A stretch of 64,000 nucleotides of DNA from Ferruginibacter paludis (GTDB lineage Bacteria; Bacteroidota; Bacteroidia; Chitinophagales; Chitinophagaceae). The position numbers and the translations under genes are program-made. The stretch lies in assembly GCF_030409685.1 (NCBI RefSeq), contig NZ_JAUFQJ010000013.1, positions 228,322 to 292,321 on the forward strand, written 5' to 3'. Below are positions 1 through 10,000 of this stretch, piece after piece (within the stretch, counting starts at the first letter, position 1; each line of letters starts with the position of its first letter). Under the pieces are notes generated by a model. It searched no databases. It saw only the letters and a program-made list of their open reading frames with translations, and had not been told where the DNA came from.

Positions 1-214
1 CTGAAAGTAAAGTGATTGTTCTCGCAGTAATTGTGGTGGATGGTATTGCAAAAGCGATGGAATCTCTCCCAATAATGCCGTTGCTGTTGCAAAAGGTCAT
101 AGCTTCCCTTAAACTGCCAGGACCACTATCAGCATTGCTGATAACAATATAGGTAGTCGCACTTGCATTGAAATAAATCAGCAAGCAGTAAATCAGACAA
201 AATTTATTTTTCAT
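1..214 (-). CDS. Secreted repeat-type protein, N-terminus only (3' end outside window)
   Basis: Reading the minus strand from an ATG at 214 gives 71 codons open to the window edge. The protein starts with a signal peptide (MKNKFCLIYCLLIYFNASA) followed by the motif NADSGPGSLREAM and then a DSIAF segment. That motif is the hallmark of the CSLREA-like N-terminal repeat of large secreted, often beta-helical, Bacteroidota surface proteins, which usually end in a type IX secretion tail. The rest of the gene lies outside the window, so its size and any sorting domain are unknown. It is transcribed away from the RHS locus. Family recognition rests on the motif only. Confidence 0.7.
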   Translation of the reverse strand, partial: MKNKFCLIYCLLIYFNASATTYIVISNADSGPGSLREAMTFCNSNGIIGRDSIAFAIPSTTITARTITLLS

Positions 215-1119
215 AAAGACAATTCAAAATTCAAAGTATCGAAAAATCACGATTTTTAATTGGCATTTATAAATTTACAAATGAATTACTATCCTTTTTT
301 AATTGTCGTGCAAAGAATGTGATCGTCCAATTCGAGTAGAAACAATGATATCAATATAACTAAATTGCTTTAGTTGTTTATAAAAAAATCTGAAATAATC
401 CCCAAAAGCACATTTTCAAGATCGATGCTTACAAACAAGAATCAGCACAACGGCCCGGCTTGCCGTGTAGAAAGAAAAAAGTAAACCATGTGGAAAATAC
501 GGTATTTTAATTGCGTATAAATACCCAATTTTATGAAGTTGAAATCTTTTTTTTCGGATGTAATCCTTATTCATAAAGGGTTTAATGTTTTTTGCCGTTA
601 ACGAAGTATTGGGAAGGGCAACAAGATTTAAAAAAATATACTACGTTTAACATGGATATAAGATCTAAGGCTTGTTTTAAAAAACGGTGGCCATTTCGCA
701 TAGTCCAATATCCTGACGCATTGCCATTTCGAAAAAATACTCTTTTTCAAGCTACAGATTTACTTCCAATCTAATTCAATCTTTTTATTTTCTAACCCCA
801 TTTTCGGGAAGGTTAATCCTATGCCAAATCAGTAATTGAAATTCCAGCGGTTGCTAAATTTTTTTGATAATAATTACGTGAAAGGGCTTATTGTGGTGGT
901 GTAAATATTCTGATTTTGATTGTGGGATATTTTGCACGAATATCTTTGAGTTGAAAAAAATGATTGATGTAGTAACTTTTTGCGACAGAGAGAATGAAAA
1001 AATGCAATCGGTTTTTGTAAATCTGCGCAGTGCCGGCCCGTTGTAATTTCTTTTGTACTTAGTAATATCCAATATCATTGATTTAGCCAATTTAAATTAA
1101 TTTTTGTCCCATACATTAC
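215..1119. other. Intergenic region between divergent genes
   Basis: This is about 900 AT-rich bases between the minus-strand secreted protein and the RHS locus. It should hold the promoters of both. Only a short open frame (592-774) with low-complexity, unconvincing composition was found. No RNA gene or repeat was recognised. Confidence 0.5.
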
Positions 1120-2565
1120 ATGCCTAAGCTGCAATTATACCTCTGTATTTTCACCTTGCTGTTAAGCCATTTGTCCATGGCTCAAACCGCTGCTGACAGC
1201 GCTATTGATAATCTTAATCGCATTCCCACGAAATACATCACTGGTATTGATAAAAAGATAGACAGGTACACTAACCAGGTAACCAATAAAACAGAAAAAA
1301 CACTCACTAAGCTCAGCCGTTGGGAAAATAAAATACGTACATTATTGCAAAAAGCCAACCCCACTGCCGCAGAAAAATTATTTGGCAATAATCAGTTGAC
1401 TTTTACATCTATGCTGCAGAAATTGAAGGCCGGCGAAGCTGTCGTTTCTCAGTACCCAACTGCGTATGATAGCTATCGCGATCACTTAACTACAAACGTA
1501 AAATATTTACAGGATCAGAAATCAAAACTCAATGGTAAGTTGAGCAATGTACTTGATTCCGCTAGTATAAAAATTGCTTCTTTAAATGAAGAAGAGGACC
1601 GATCAGAGGCATTGCAGCAAATAATTAAAGAAAGGAAAAGACAAATTATCAGCGAGTGTTTTCAATACCTGGGCAACAATAAGTACCTGGGTAAGATAAA
1701 TCAGGAGACTTATTATTATCTCCAAACTTTAAAAAACTTCAAAGAGCTTTTTAAAGATAGTCAAAAAGCTGAACAAGCCGCTTTGACTATGTTGAATAAA
1801 ATACCAGCCTTTCAAGCCTTTGTACAACAAAATTCAATGCTCGCTGGTTTGTTTGGCGCTCCTGCTGCAAGTAACGGAAGTGCCGCCAGCATTGCGGGTC
1901 TGCAAACAAGTTCAAGTGTTAGTGCCCTAATACAAAACCAGATTGCCGCCGGAGGGCCTAATGCAATGTCGCAGATCACCGGGCAACTTCAGGCAGCTCA
2001 TAGTGAATTAAGCAAGCTCAAAGACAAAGTACTAAAAGCAGGTGGCAGTAGCAGTGATGCTGAAATACCTGACTTTAAAGCCGATAATACCAAAACAAAA
2101 ACATTTAAGCAGCGGCTTGAATTTAGTGTTGACATGCAATCAATCGGTGCCAATGCATACCTGCCAGCTAAGGAAAATATTGGATTTAATCTTGGTTTCC
2201 AGATTAACGAGAAAAGCTCGGCCGGCATTGGCGCAAGTTATCTGGCGGGCTTAGGAACTATTGAACACATTCATTTAACACACCAGGGTGTTGGGTTAAG
2301 AAGTTTCGTAGACTGGAAATTAAAAAGACAGTTTTTTCTTAGTGGAGGTTTTGAAATGAATTACAACACAGTTTTCAAAAATTTATCACAATTACAGCAA
2401 TACAGTACATGGCAGCAAAGCGGCCTGGCAGGTATTAGCAAAAAAATGCCCATTAAAAATAAATGGTTTAAGGGTACAAAATTTCAGTTACTGTATGATT
2501 TGCTGGCATCGCAGCATCCATTTAATACACACCCAATTGTATTTAGAGCGGGTTTTAATTTTTAA
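1120..2565 (+). CDS. Secreted coiled-coil protein with C-terminal beta-barrel-like region (RHS locus)
   Basis: The 481-aa protein begins with a signal peptide ending near MAQT. Residues 30-230 are rich in K/E/Q heptads and likely form a long coiled coil. A Gly/Ala/Ser-rich linker (about 240-300) precedes a C-terminal third (345-481) of alternating hydrophobic strands ending in Phe, as in outer-membrane beta-barrels (GFQINEKSSAGIGASY, VFRAGFNF). No named family is recognised. It lies about 30 nt upstream of the first RHS-like gene on the same strand, so it is probably co-transcribed and may anchor or export the RHS proteins; that role is inference from position. Confidence 0.75.
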   Translation: MPKLQLYLCIFTLLLSHLSMAQTAADSAIDNLNRIPTKYITGIDKKIDRYTNQVTNKTEKTLTKLSRWENKIRTLLQKANPTAAEKLFGNNQLTFTSMLQKLKAGEAVVSQYPTAYDSYRDHLTTNVKYLQDQKSKLNGKLSNVLDSASIKIASLNEEEDRSEALQQIIKERKRQIISECFQYLGNNKYLGKINQETYYYLQTLKNFKELFKDSQKAEQAALTMLNKIPAFQAFVQQNSMLAGLFGAPAASNGSAASIAGLQTSSSVSALIQNQIAAGGPNAMSQITGQLQAAHSELSKLKDKVLKAGGSSSDAEIPDFKADNTKTKTFKQRLEFSVDMQSIGANAYLPAKENIGFNLGFQINEKSSAGIGASYLAGLGTIEHIHLTHQGVGLRSFVDWKLKRQFFLSGGFEMNYNTVFKNLSQLQQYSTWQQSGLAGISKKMPIKNKWFKGTKFQLLYDLLASQHPFNTHPIVFRAGFNF

Positions 2566-2596
2566 CACAAGGAGTATGTTTATCACTAGTTCATTA

Positions 2597-5500
2597 ATGA
2601 ATCGTAAAATGAGGACAAAAAAAATCGGCCAAAAGCGATACAGCTTTTGTTTGTTTTTTTGCTTAGTACTGGGCAAGTTATTTAGCCAAAGCCCTATCAA
2701 TTCCGGTAACCAATTTGTTATGGATCCTGGCCTTGTTTCCGTGGCAACACCGCAAGCTGCTTCGATTCAAAAATTTGGCCGGGTACCAGTTGATTTTTTC
2801 AATGGATTGCCCTCTGTTGATGTTCCCATTTATAAATTGCCGGTAAAAGGCTTAGATATTGATATCCGTCTAAATTATCATGCAGGCGGTGTAAAGCCTA
2901 ATGAAAAAGGAGGCACCGTTGGTGTTGGTTGGTCTTTAACCTCAGGAGGATGCATTACAAGAGTCCAAAACGGGACCCTGGATGAGCATGTAAATACAAG
3001 CTATTCGGACTCAATGCTTGGATACTATTGGAATCGAAGTCAATTAAATAAAACTAGCTGGAATAATATAGATACCATGGCAGGATTCTTAGTGAGTTTA
3101 AAATGTGGTTCCGGGCCATGCACCGCCTATGGTCAATGGCATGATTGGGCTCCTGATGAATTTATGTTTAGTGTGCCAGGTTATTCCGGTAGTTTTTGGA
3201 TGGATCAATCTGGTAATTGGCAGGTTAAGGAAAATAATGGTGAGAAACTAAAAATCACCGTGTCAATGGCACCGTACAGCTATAAATATCCGACCTTAAC
3301 GAAATCAGTCGTTGTAAAATATTGCTTTCAAAATTTTCAAATTTCCGACAGGTCGGGTAACACTTTTGTATTTGGCAACGATGCAAATTCGATAGAATTT
3401 AATCGAAATAGTGTAGGTGATACCTGGCCAGCGACAGCAACATCCTGGTATTTAACTCAGATTATCACGAGTAAAGGGGAGAAAATAAATTTTAATTATC
3501 AACGAAGCATTTATTCGTATTCTGTTTACGGCTCAATGAATGCTTACCAGTCACAATATCTTGGCAATACCTATTCAGCTTATTCATTGCAGGCTCTTTC
3601 AGGCATCATCCATGATCCAGTATACTTACAATCCATAACCTACAACAAACTCTCTGTACAATTTACCTATTCTCCATATAATATTTACTATTATTCGTTA
3701 CCTAAAACTACGCTTAACAACTTTGGTGTTCCAGCGTCTGACAATACCCTGCAAACATATTCCGCAATACCCAACTTGTGGGCAACATTGGGAGTTTTGG
3801 ATCCAGTGACAACACTCCCCACAGATTATAAACTTGATAAAATTCAGGTGTCATATAACAGTGCCCAAACCATGTCCTTTGGGTTTGCCTATTATGACTC
3901 TACCGTTGCTAATCGTCTTTTCCTTAAAACACTCAATTTTGGCACAGTGAAATGGCCTTTGATATATCAATTCAACTATAACGGTATGAATTTTTCGAAT
4001 TATTGTGATGGCAAAATTGAAGATGGTATTCTTACAACAAAAATTGATCACTGGGGATACTATACTGGCAAGTTTCCAATGAAGACTTCTGTATTGCCAA
4101 GTACAAACGGACAATATAATAATCCTTATGCTCCCCCATCCGGAAACGGAGGCTTTCCGAATGAGGATTTTATCAATACATATTATACAAATAGACAACC
4201 CGTTTTTGATTCTGCGAAGATTGGATCATTAGCTTCCATCACTTATCCAACTGGTGGTTATACAAATTTTATTTATGAGCCTCATGACTATTCCTCACAA
4301 ATAAATCCGGCAAACTACCAGACAAATTTTTTAAGTACAAACACCACAGCGGGAGGATTGCGTATAAAAGAAATTGATTCTTACAGCGATGCCAATGCAA
4401 TTCCGACAGTTAAGAAATACCAGTACAAAAATGACAATGGTTTTTCAAGTGGCATTTTAAATAGTGCAGGCATTCTGTACCGCGACTCAGTAAACGCTGC
4501 AGATATGACCGGTACTATTATAATGAGATATTTCTATGACAGAAATTTAATGCCTCTGCAAAATACCAATGGCAATCATGTAACCTATTCTAAAGTTGAT
4601 GAGCTGAATGCTGATGGTAGTAAAACGTCTTATCGATATAACAACTACGATAACGGACATGGCGATATCTTGCCGAGTGCATTTTTAAGTACAACAATTT
4701 CCGCCAATTATTTTATGCAACCCAATAGCAGAAATTTTCAACGTGGTAAATTAATCGCTCAAACAAATTATGATAGCGCAAAAAATATTGTTTCAAGAGA
4801 CACTATCAATTACATCAATGATGATGCTATAACTTCCAATCGGGTTGGAATTCGTAGTTACAGTTTTAAATCTAAGGACATTAAAATGTATAGTTTCGCT
4901 AGCGCCCATCAGGTTGGAACGGTAAATATTTGGACATCCAATGTTACTCCTTTTGTTTACTATACACATTTTTATCCAACTATACAAAAAGCTAGTACCT
5001 ACTACCAGTCGCCTGATTCAATAAAAACAATTGAAACATTTGCCTATAATGACAGTAACAATAAAGTAATGCAGGATACCTTAAAGAATCTAAGTGATGG
5101 GTCAAGCAAAATAACTTCTATAAAATATCCTTCAGATTTTCCTGGCAATACGTTTTATTCCAATATGGTCAACCAAAATATTAAAGACCCTGCAATTATG
5201 ATTACAAAAAGTAATCAGCTAGGTAAGATATTAATGGTTTCGAAAGATAGCCTAAAATTAAATACTACGAATAATGGTAGTTTTTATTGGCCTTTCGAGA
5301 AAGATCAATACCAGGTATCGTCAGACATTATAAAGACCAATATTTTACAGTATGATTCCATTGGCAATCCCGTTGATGTTATAGGACCAGATAGCATAGC
5401 AACTTGTTACTTGTGGGATTATTCTTCTCTTTATCCGGTGGCCGTTGTGAAAAATGCAAACAATGCATCTGTTGCATATACTTCCTTCGAGGGTGAGGGG

Positions 5501-6487
5501 AAAGGAAATTGGGTATTGCCTGACAACAATTATATTACTGCAAGCCTTACCGGTAACCAGGGCTATGTGCTAAATAGCACCAAAACCATCACGGCAACCG
5601 TGCCCTCAGGAAAGCAATATTTTGTATCCTATTGGGCGAAAAATGGTTCCGCTACAGTCAAGTCAAATGGGGGCACTGTATCAGCATCGACTCCCGCAGG
5701 ATTGACAAAGCAGGGGTGGACATACTATGAACATTTGTTACCAACAACAACAACAGCGGTAAATGTTACAGCGGCGGCAATTGATACCGTTGACGAATTA
5801 AGGTTATATCCATCAAAGGCAATGATGACCACATATACATACTCTCCAACGTTTGGAGTTGCTTCAACATGCTCACCGAGTAATTCGATAGTCAAATACG
5901 AGTGGGATGCGGGTATCCCTAGATTAAAACGGATTTGGGATATGGATAATAATATACTCAAACAATTTGACTATAAATATCAAATGTTGGCGGTTCCGTT
6001 TTATAATGCCCCTTTAAGCAGGGTGTACAATAAAAATGATTGTGGATCAGCACTTTTGGGTAGTGCTGTAACCTATAATGTTCCAGGCGGTACATACAGC
6101 TCCAACATAAGCCAACTAGATGCAGATAATCAGGCCACAACAGATACAACAACCAACGGTCAGGCATATGCGAATGCTCATGGTGTTTGTGGCGCTTCAG
6201 TAAGTGGGTTTGATTATTCTTCTGGTACAGGAGGATTTATTGCGACATTTACTCTATTTGGGGGCGGCGCTGTATATTCTTTTCCAATTGATATTTTACA
6301 TCCGGGAAAAATTGGTTTTATTCCAGCCGGAAAATATTCATTGACGATTGCTAAGCCTGGAAATACTACCAGTTATACTTTTTCTGCAGGTTGTACCTTA
6401 ACTACAACCGGGACCTCTGCTACATTTGGTTCAGTCGTAATCGGCGTAAATCTTTGCTCGCCTATTTTTAATCTAACTATTCAATAA
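2597..6487 (+). CDS. Large secreted RHS/YD-repeat-like protein with C-terminal DUF5977
   Basis: The protein is about 1296 aa. The start at 2597 was chosen because it places a basic, hydrophobic signal peptide (ending LGKLFSQS) at the N-terminus; 2576 and 2609 are alternatives. Residues about 40-120 carry the Bacteroidota RHS head signature (FGRVPVDFFNGLPSVDVPIY, then LNYHAGGVKP and VGWSLTSGG). The middle is a long beta-rich region with YD-like repeats. The C-terminal part shows the DUF5977 pattern (NDCGSALLGS, then YSSNISQLDADNQA and NGQAYANAHG). It has no RHS core cleavage motif and no toxin tip, so it is probably a structural or carrier partner of the RHS toxin downstream. Confidence 0.85.
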   Translation: MNRKMRTKKIGQKRYSFCLFFCLVLGKLFSQSPINSGNQFVMDPGLVSVATPQAASIQKFGRVPVDFFNGLPSVDVPIYKLPVKGLDIDIRLNYHAGGVKPNEKGGTVGVGWSLTSGGCITRVQNGTLDEHVNTSYSDSMLGYYWNRSQLNKTSWNNIDTMAGFLVSLKCGSGPCTAYGQWHDWAPDEFMFSVPGYSGSFWMDQSGNWQVKENNGEKLKITVSMAPYSYKYPTLTKSVVVKYCFQNFQISDRSGNTFVFGNDANSIEFNRNSVGDTWPATATSWYLTQIITSKGEKINFNYQRSIYSYSVYGSMNAYQSQYLGNTYSAYSLQALSGIIHDPVYLQSITYNKLSVQFTYSPYNIYYYSLPKTTLNNFGVPASDNTLQTYSAIPNLWATLGVLDPVTTLPTDYKLDKIQVSYNSAQTMSFGFAYYDSTVANRLFLKTLNFGTVKWPLIYQFNYNGMNFSNYCDGKIEDGILTTKIDHWGYYTGKFPMKTSVLPSTNGQYNNPYAPPSGNGGFPNEDFINTYYTNRQPVFDSAKIGSLASITYPTGGYTNFIYEPHDYSSQINPANYQTNFLSTNTTAGGLRIKEIDSYSDANAIPTVKKYQYKNDNGFSSGILNSAGILYRDSVNAADMTGTIIMRYFYDRNLMPLQNTNGNHVTYSKVDELNADGSKTSYRYNNYDNGHGDILPSAFLSTTISANYFMQPNSRNFQRGKLIAQTNYDSAKNIVSRDTINYINDDAITSNRVGIRSYSFKSKDIKMYSFASAHQVGTVNIWTSNVTPFVYYTHFYPTIQKASTYYQSPDSIKTIETFAYNDSNNKVMQDTLKNLSDGSSKITSIKYPSDFPGNTFYSNMVNQNIKDPAIMITKSNQLGKILMVSKDSLKLNTTNNGSFYWPFEKDQYQVSSDIIKTNILQYDSIGNPVDVIGPDSIATCYLWDYSSLYPVAVVKNANNASVAYTSFEGEGKGNWVLPDNNYITASLTGNQGYVLNSTKTITATVPSGKQYFVSYWAKNGSATVKSNGGTVSASTPAGLTKQGWTYYEHLLPTTTTAVNVTAAAIDTVDELRLYPSKAMMTTYTYSPTFGVASTCSPSNSIVKYEWDAGIPRLKRIWDMDNNILKQFDYKYQMLAVPFYNAPLSRVYNKNDCGSALLGSAVTYNVPGGTYSSNISQLDADNQATTDTTTNGQAYANAHGVCGASVSGFDYSSGTGGFIATFTLFGGGAVYSFPIDILHPGKIGFIPAGKYSLTIAKPGNTTSYTFSAGCTLTTTGTSATFGSVVIGVNLCSPIFNLTIQ

Positions 6488-6502
6488 TAAACACTCAAAA
6501 AT

Positions 6503-7039
6503 ATGTATCTGTTAAAACTTTGTTTTCTGATTGCCGGGATAGGGATTAATATCGGGCTATTTGATATCCACGTCGTAAAAATGGATAACACTGACATCTC
6601 TATCGGAGACTTACAAGGGAAAAAAATAATGATAGCAATTTTACCTGTAACCAATACAAAATCAGATATAGCATTTCTGAAAAAAATAGACATGATAAGC
6701 AAGCTATATGTTGATAAAATTACTGTTATTGGAGTACCTGCCTATGAGTACGGATATGACGAAAATAGGATAACCGATTTACAGGATTTTTACAATGGAA
6801 TAATTGGAAAAAATGTCATTATCACAAAAGGAATGTACACAAATAAGACATCTGCTGATAAGCAGCACCCATTGTTTTCATGGTTAACTGATGTTAATCA
6901 AAATACTCATTTTGACCAGGAAGTAAAAGGAGTCGGGGAAGCCTACTTTATATCTGCAGAGGGAGAGTTATATGGTGTCATCGGCCCTGAAAAGGAGCTA
7001 TCGGATATTCTATTGAAGAAATTACTTCAATTACAATAA
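6503..7039 (+). CDS. Small exported glutathione-peroxidase-like protein lacking the catalytic Cys
   Basis: The 178-aa protein has an N-terminal hydrophobic segment (residues 1-20), then a thioredoxin-like core. The C-terminal half (NVIITKGMYTNK, HPLFSWLTD, HFDQEVKGVGEAYFI, GELYGVIGP) resembles the second half of glutathione peroxidases, where substrate loops carry hP.f.wL and a G-x-hh fluorescent-like FlID-G segment. The only cysteine is in the leader, so the peroxidatic Cys expected in the ILPVTNT region is absent. It sits 15 nt after one RHS-like gene and 23 nt before another, so it belongs to that operon. A chaperone or binding role is more likely than redox catalysis; this is inference. 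Confidence 0.6.
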   Translation: MYLLKLCFLIAGIGINIGLFDIHVVKMDNTDISIGDLQGKKIMIAILPVTNTKSDIAFLKKIDMISKLYVDKITVIGVPAYEYGYDENRITDLQDFYNGIIGKNVIITKGMYTNKTSADKQHPLFSWLTDVNQNTHFDQEVKGVGEAYFISAEGELYGVIGPEKELSDILLKKLLQLQ

Positions 7040-7062
7040 ACAATTTTTTAAAAAATTAGGTG

Positions 7063-10000
7063 ATGCAAAAAAATATTAACCTCGTAACTACATTGAAGGT
7101 AATCATATTAACAATCTGCTGTTTTGTTTATATGGAGTCTGATGTAAAGGCGCAGATTAAAAACCCGCTACCGTACGGAAGTAGTACGTTTATAAATTAT
7201 GTTCGTACCTATACCGCAAAAGTTCCGGAATCAAGCTCTTCTGCTCTTGTTGTACGGCCTGTAACAGATGTAATACAATCAACTGATTATGTGGATGGCC
7301 TTGGCCGCCCCCTGCAAACTGTAGTTAAACAGGGGAGCCCTCTATTGAATGATATGGTAAACGCCTCCGTTTATGACAGTATGGGAAGAGAAACATATAA
7401 GTACCTTCCATTTATTTCCAATGTAGCCAGAACAGGAGATGTAATTAATGACGGGAATTTTAAAGCAGACCCATTTCAGCAGGATTCGATTTTTAATAAG
7501 GCTCAATTTTCAGGCGAAAATTATTATTACGGTAAAACAAACTTCGAAAAATCGCCGCTGGAGAGAGTTACCAACAGTTATGCGCCGGGCTTGAATTGGG
7601 TTGGTGCAAATGTTGGAATAAATAGTCAGTACGTTATTAATGCATTGACTGACAGTGTAAGGTTGTGGTCAATCCTTCCCGCTGCTGGCAGCATTCCGTT
7701 TAATGTAGGAATGTATACAGCCGGGCAACTATACAAAAATGTTACTATCGACGAAAGCAGTCATAAGGTAATTGAGTATAAAAATAAAGAAGGAATGGTG
7801 GTGCTAAAAAAAGTACAGATTGATAATGCGCCAGCTGTTGGTCACACTGGTTGGCTGAATACCTATTACGTTTATGACACATTGCAGAATCTCCGGTTTG
7901 TAATTCCTCCCCGGGCAGTAGAATTAATAAGCCCTACCTGGACTATTACGCAAGGCATTGCCAATGAACTGTGCTTCCGTTATGAATATGATACAAGGAA
8001 CCGGATGATCATTAAAAAAATACCGGGGGCTGGTGAGGTTTGGATTGTATACGATACCAGGAACCGACCGGTAATGACACAAGACAGCGCCCTGCGAACC
8101 ACGGGAACAGGGCAATGGATGGTGACAGAATATGATGAATTGAGCCGTCCTTACAGGACTGGCCTGCTTACAAATGCCAATGACCGTGTGTACCATCAAG
8201 GCCAGGCAAATATTGGGGGTAGTTATCCAAACACCAGTGCCAATTACGAGATACTAACCCAAACCTTTTATGATGACTATGCCAGTTGGATTACGCCCAC
8301 AGGTTTAAGTTCTACTTTAGTTAGTACTTATGCGACTGACACAAGCTATTTTGTTACAGTCTTCAACACTGCTCCCTTATATGCGCTCCCGCTAACTGTA
8401 AATTATCAAACGCGGGGCATGGTGACCGGCACTATGGTGAAAGTGGTGGGTTCAGCAAGCACCTATCTATATACTGCGATATTGTACGATGATAAAGGGC
8501 GAGTGATACAAACGCAAAGCACAAACTTAAGTACCGGAATAGATATCGCGACCACACAATACGATTTTAGTGGTAAGGCTTTACGTACCCTTTTACAACA
8601 TAACCAAAAAACTGGTACTGCTACGCAAACCCACAACGTTGGAACTAAACTGGATTATGATCATATGGGTCGCTTGTTAATGGCACGAAAAAAAGTGAAC
8701 AGTATTGTGGGCACCCAAAATATTACCGTTGCTGAAAAAATAATTGTGCAAAATTCATATAACGAATTAGGGCAGTTAAAGGCAAAAAGATTAGGTCAAA
8801 AGGCAGGGAGTACTACAGAGCTTGATGCCCTAAACTTTGACTATAACATACGAGGTTGGCTTCTTGGAATAAACAGGGATTTTTTAAATGGCACACTAAC
8901 GAATACTTATTTTGGCTTTGAACTAGGTTATGATAAAACCAGCGCAAGAAATACAGCTACCAGTTATGCCGCAGCTCAACTCAATGGTAATATTGGCGGG
9001 CTGCTTTGGAAAAGCAAAGGCGATGCAATATGTAGACAGTATGATTTTGGATATGATAATGCCAATCGTTTATTGAAGGCCAATTTTAAACAGAATAATG
9101 CATCTGATAACAGCTGGAATAATTCGCAGGTTGATTTTTCTGTAAAGATGGGCGACGGTACAAGTTACCTTACTGCGTATGACGCTAATGGCAATATAAA
9201 GCAGATGCAGCAGTGGGGTTTAAAAGTGAATACCATAGCCCAAATTGACAACTTGATTTATACTTACCAGTCAAACAGTAATAAGCTGCAAAACGTTCGG
9301 GATAATTTAAACGACACCACTACAAAACTTGGAGACTTCCGTACATCGGCACTTCATCCAAATTATGCGGCAAAAGTTGCGGCTACAGATTTGACTACTA
9401 TTACAGATTATACCTACGATGGAAATGGTAACTTAAAAAGAGATTATAACAAAGACATCGGTAACCTAACCACTGATGGCATACAATACAATTTTTTGAA
9501 CCTGCCGCAGCAAATAACTGTAAAAAATGCCACTGCTGTTAATGGTAAGGGTACCATCACTTACAAGTATGATGCATTGGGCAATAAGCTGCAAAAAATA
9601 ACAGTGGAAAATAATGCCAGTGTTATTTATAATGGGCCTAACACTACTAACATCACTACTACAACAGATTACGTAAATGGTTTTGTATATGAAACTAAGA
9701 TTTACTCTAACGCTATATTAAATGCACCATTTGGTGATACTACGAAATTACAATTTATTGGTCACGAAGAAGGCAGGGTACGGGCATTATATACTAATGG
9801 AGCCAGTCCAAACCTACTTAGCGGGTTGGCTTTTGATTACTTTGAAAAGGACCATCTTGGTAACACAAGAGTAGTCCTTACAGACGAAAGGCAACAGGAT
9901 GTATATCCGGCAGCGACACTCGAGACATCATTGGTTGGAACTGAAAATAAATATTACACAATTGACCCCACTAAGGTTGTAGCCAACAGTGCCGCTACCG

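Noticed and set aside
592..774. 60-codon open frame on the plus strand
   Set aside because: Composition is not protein-like, there is no family or leader, and it lies in an AT-rich intergenic region.
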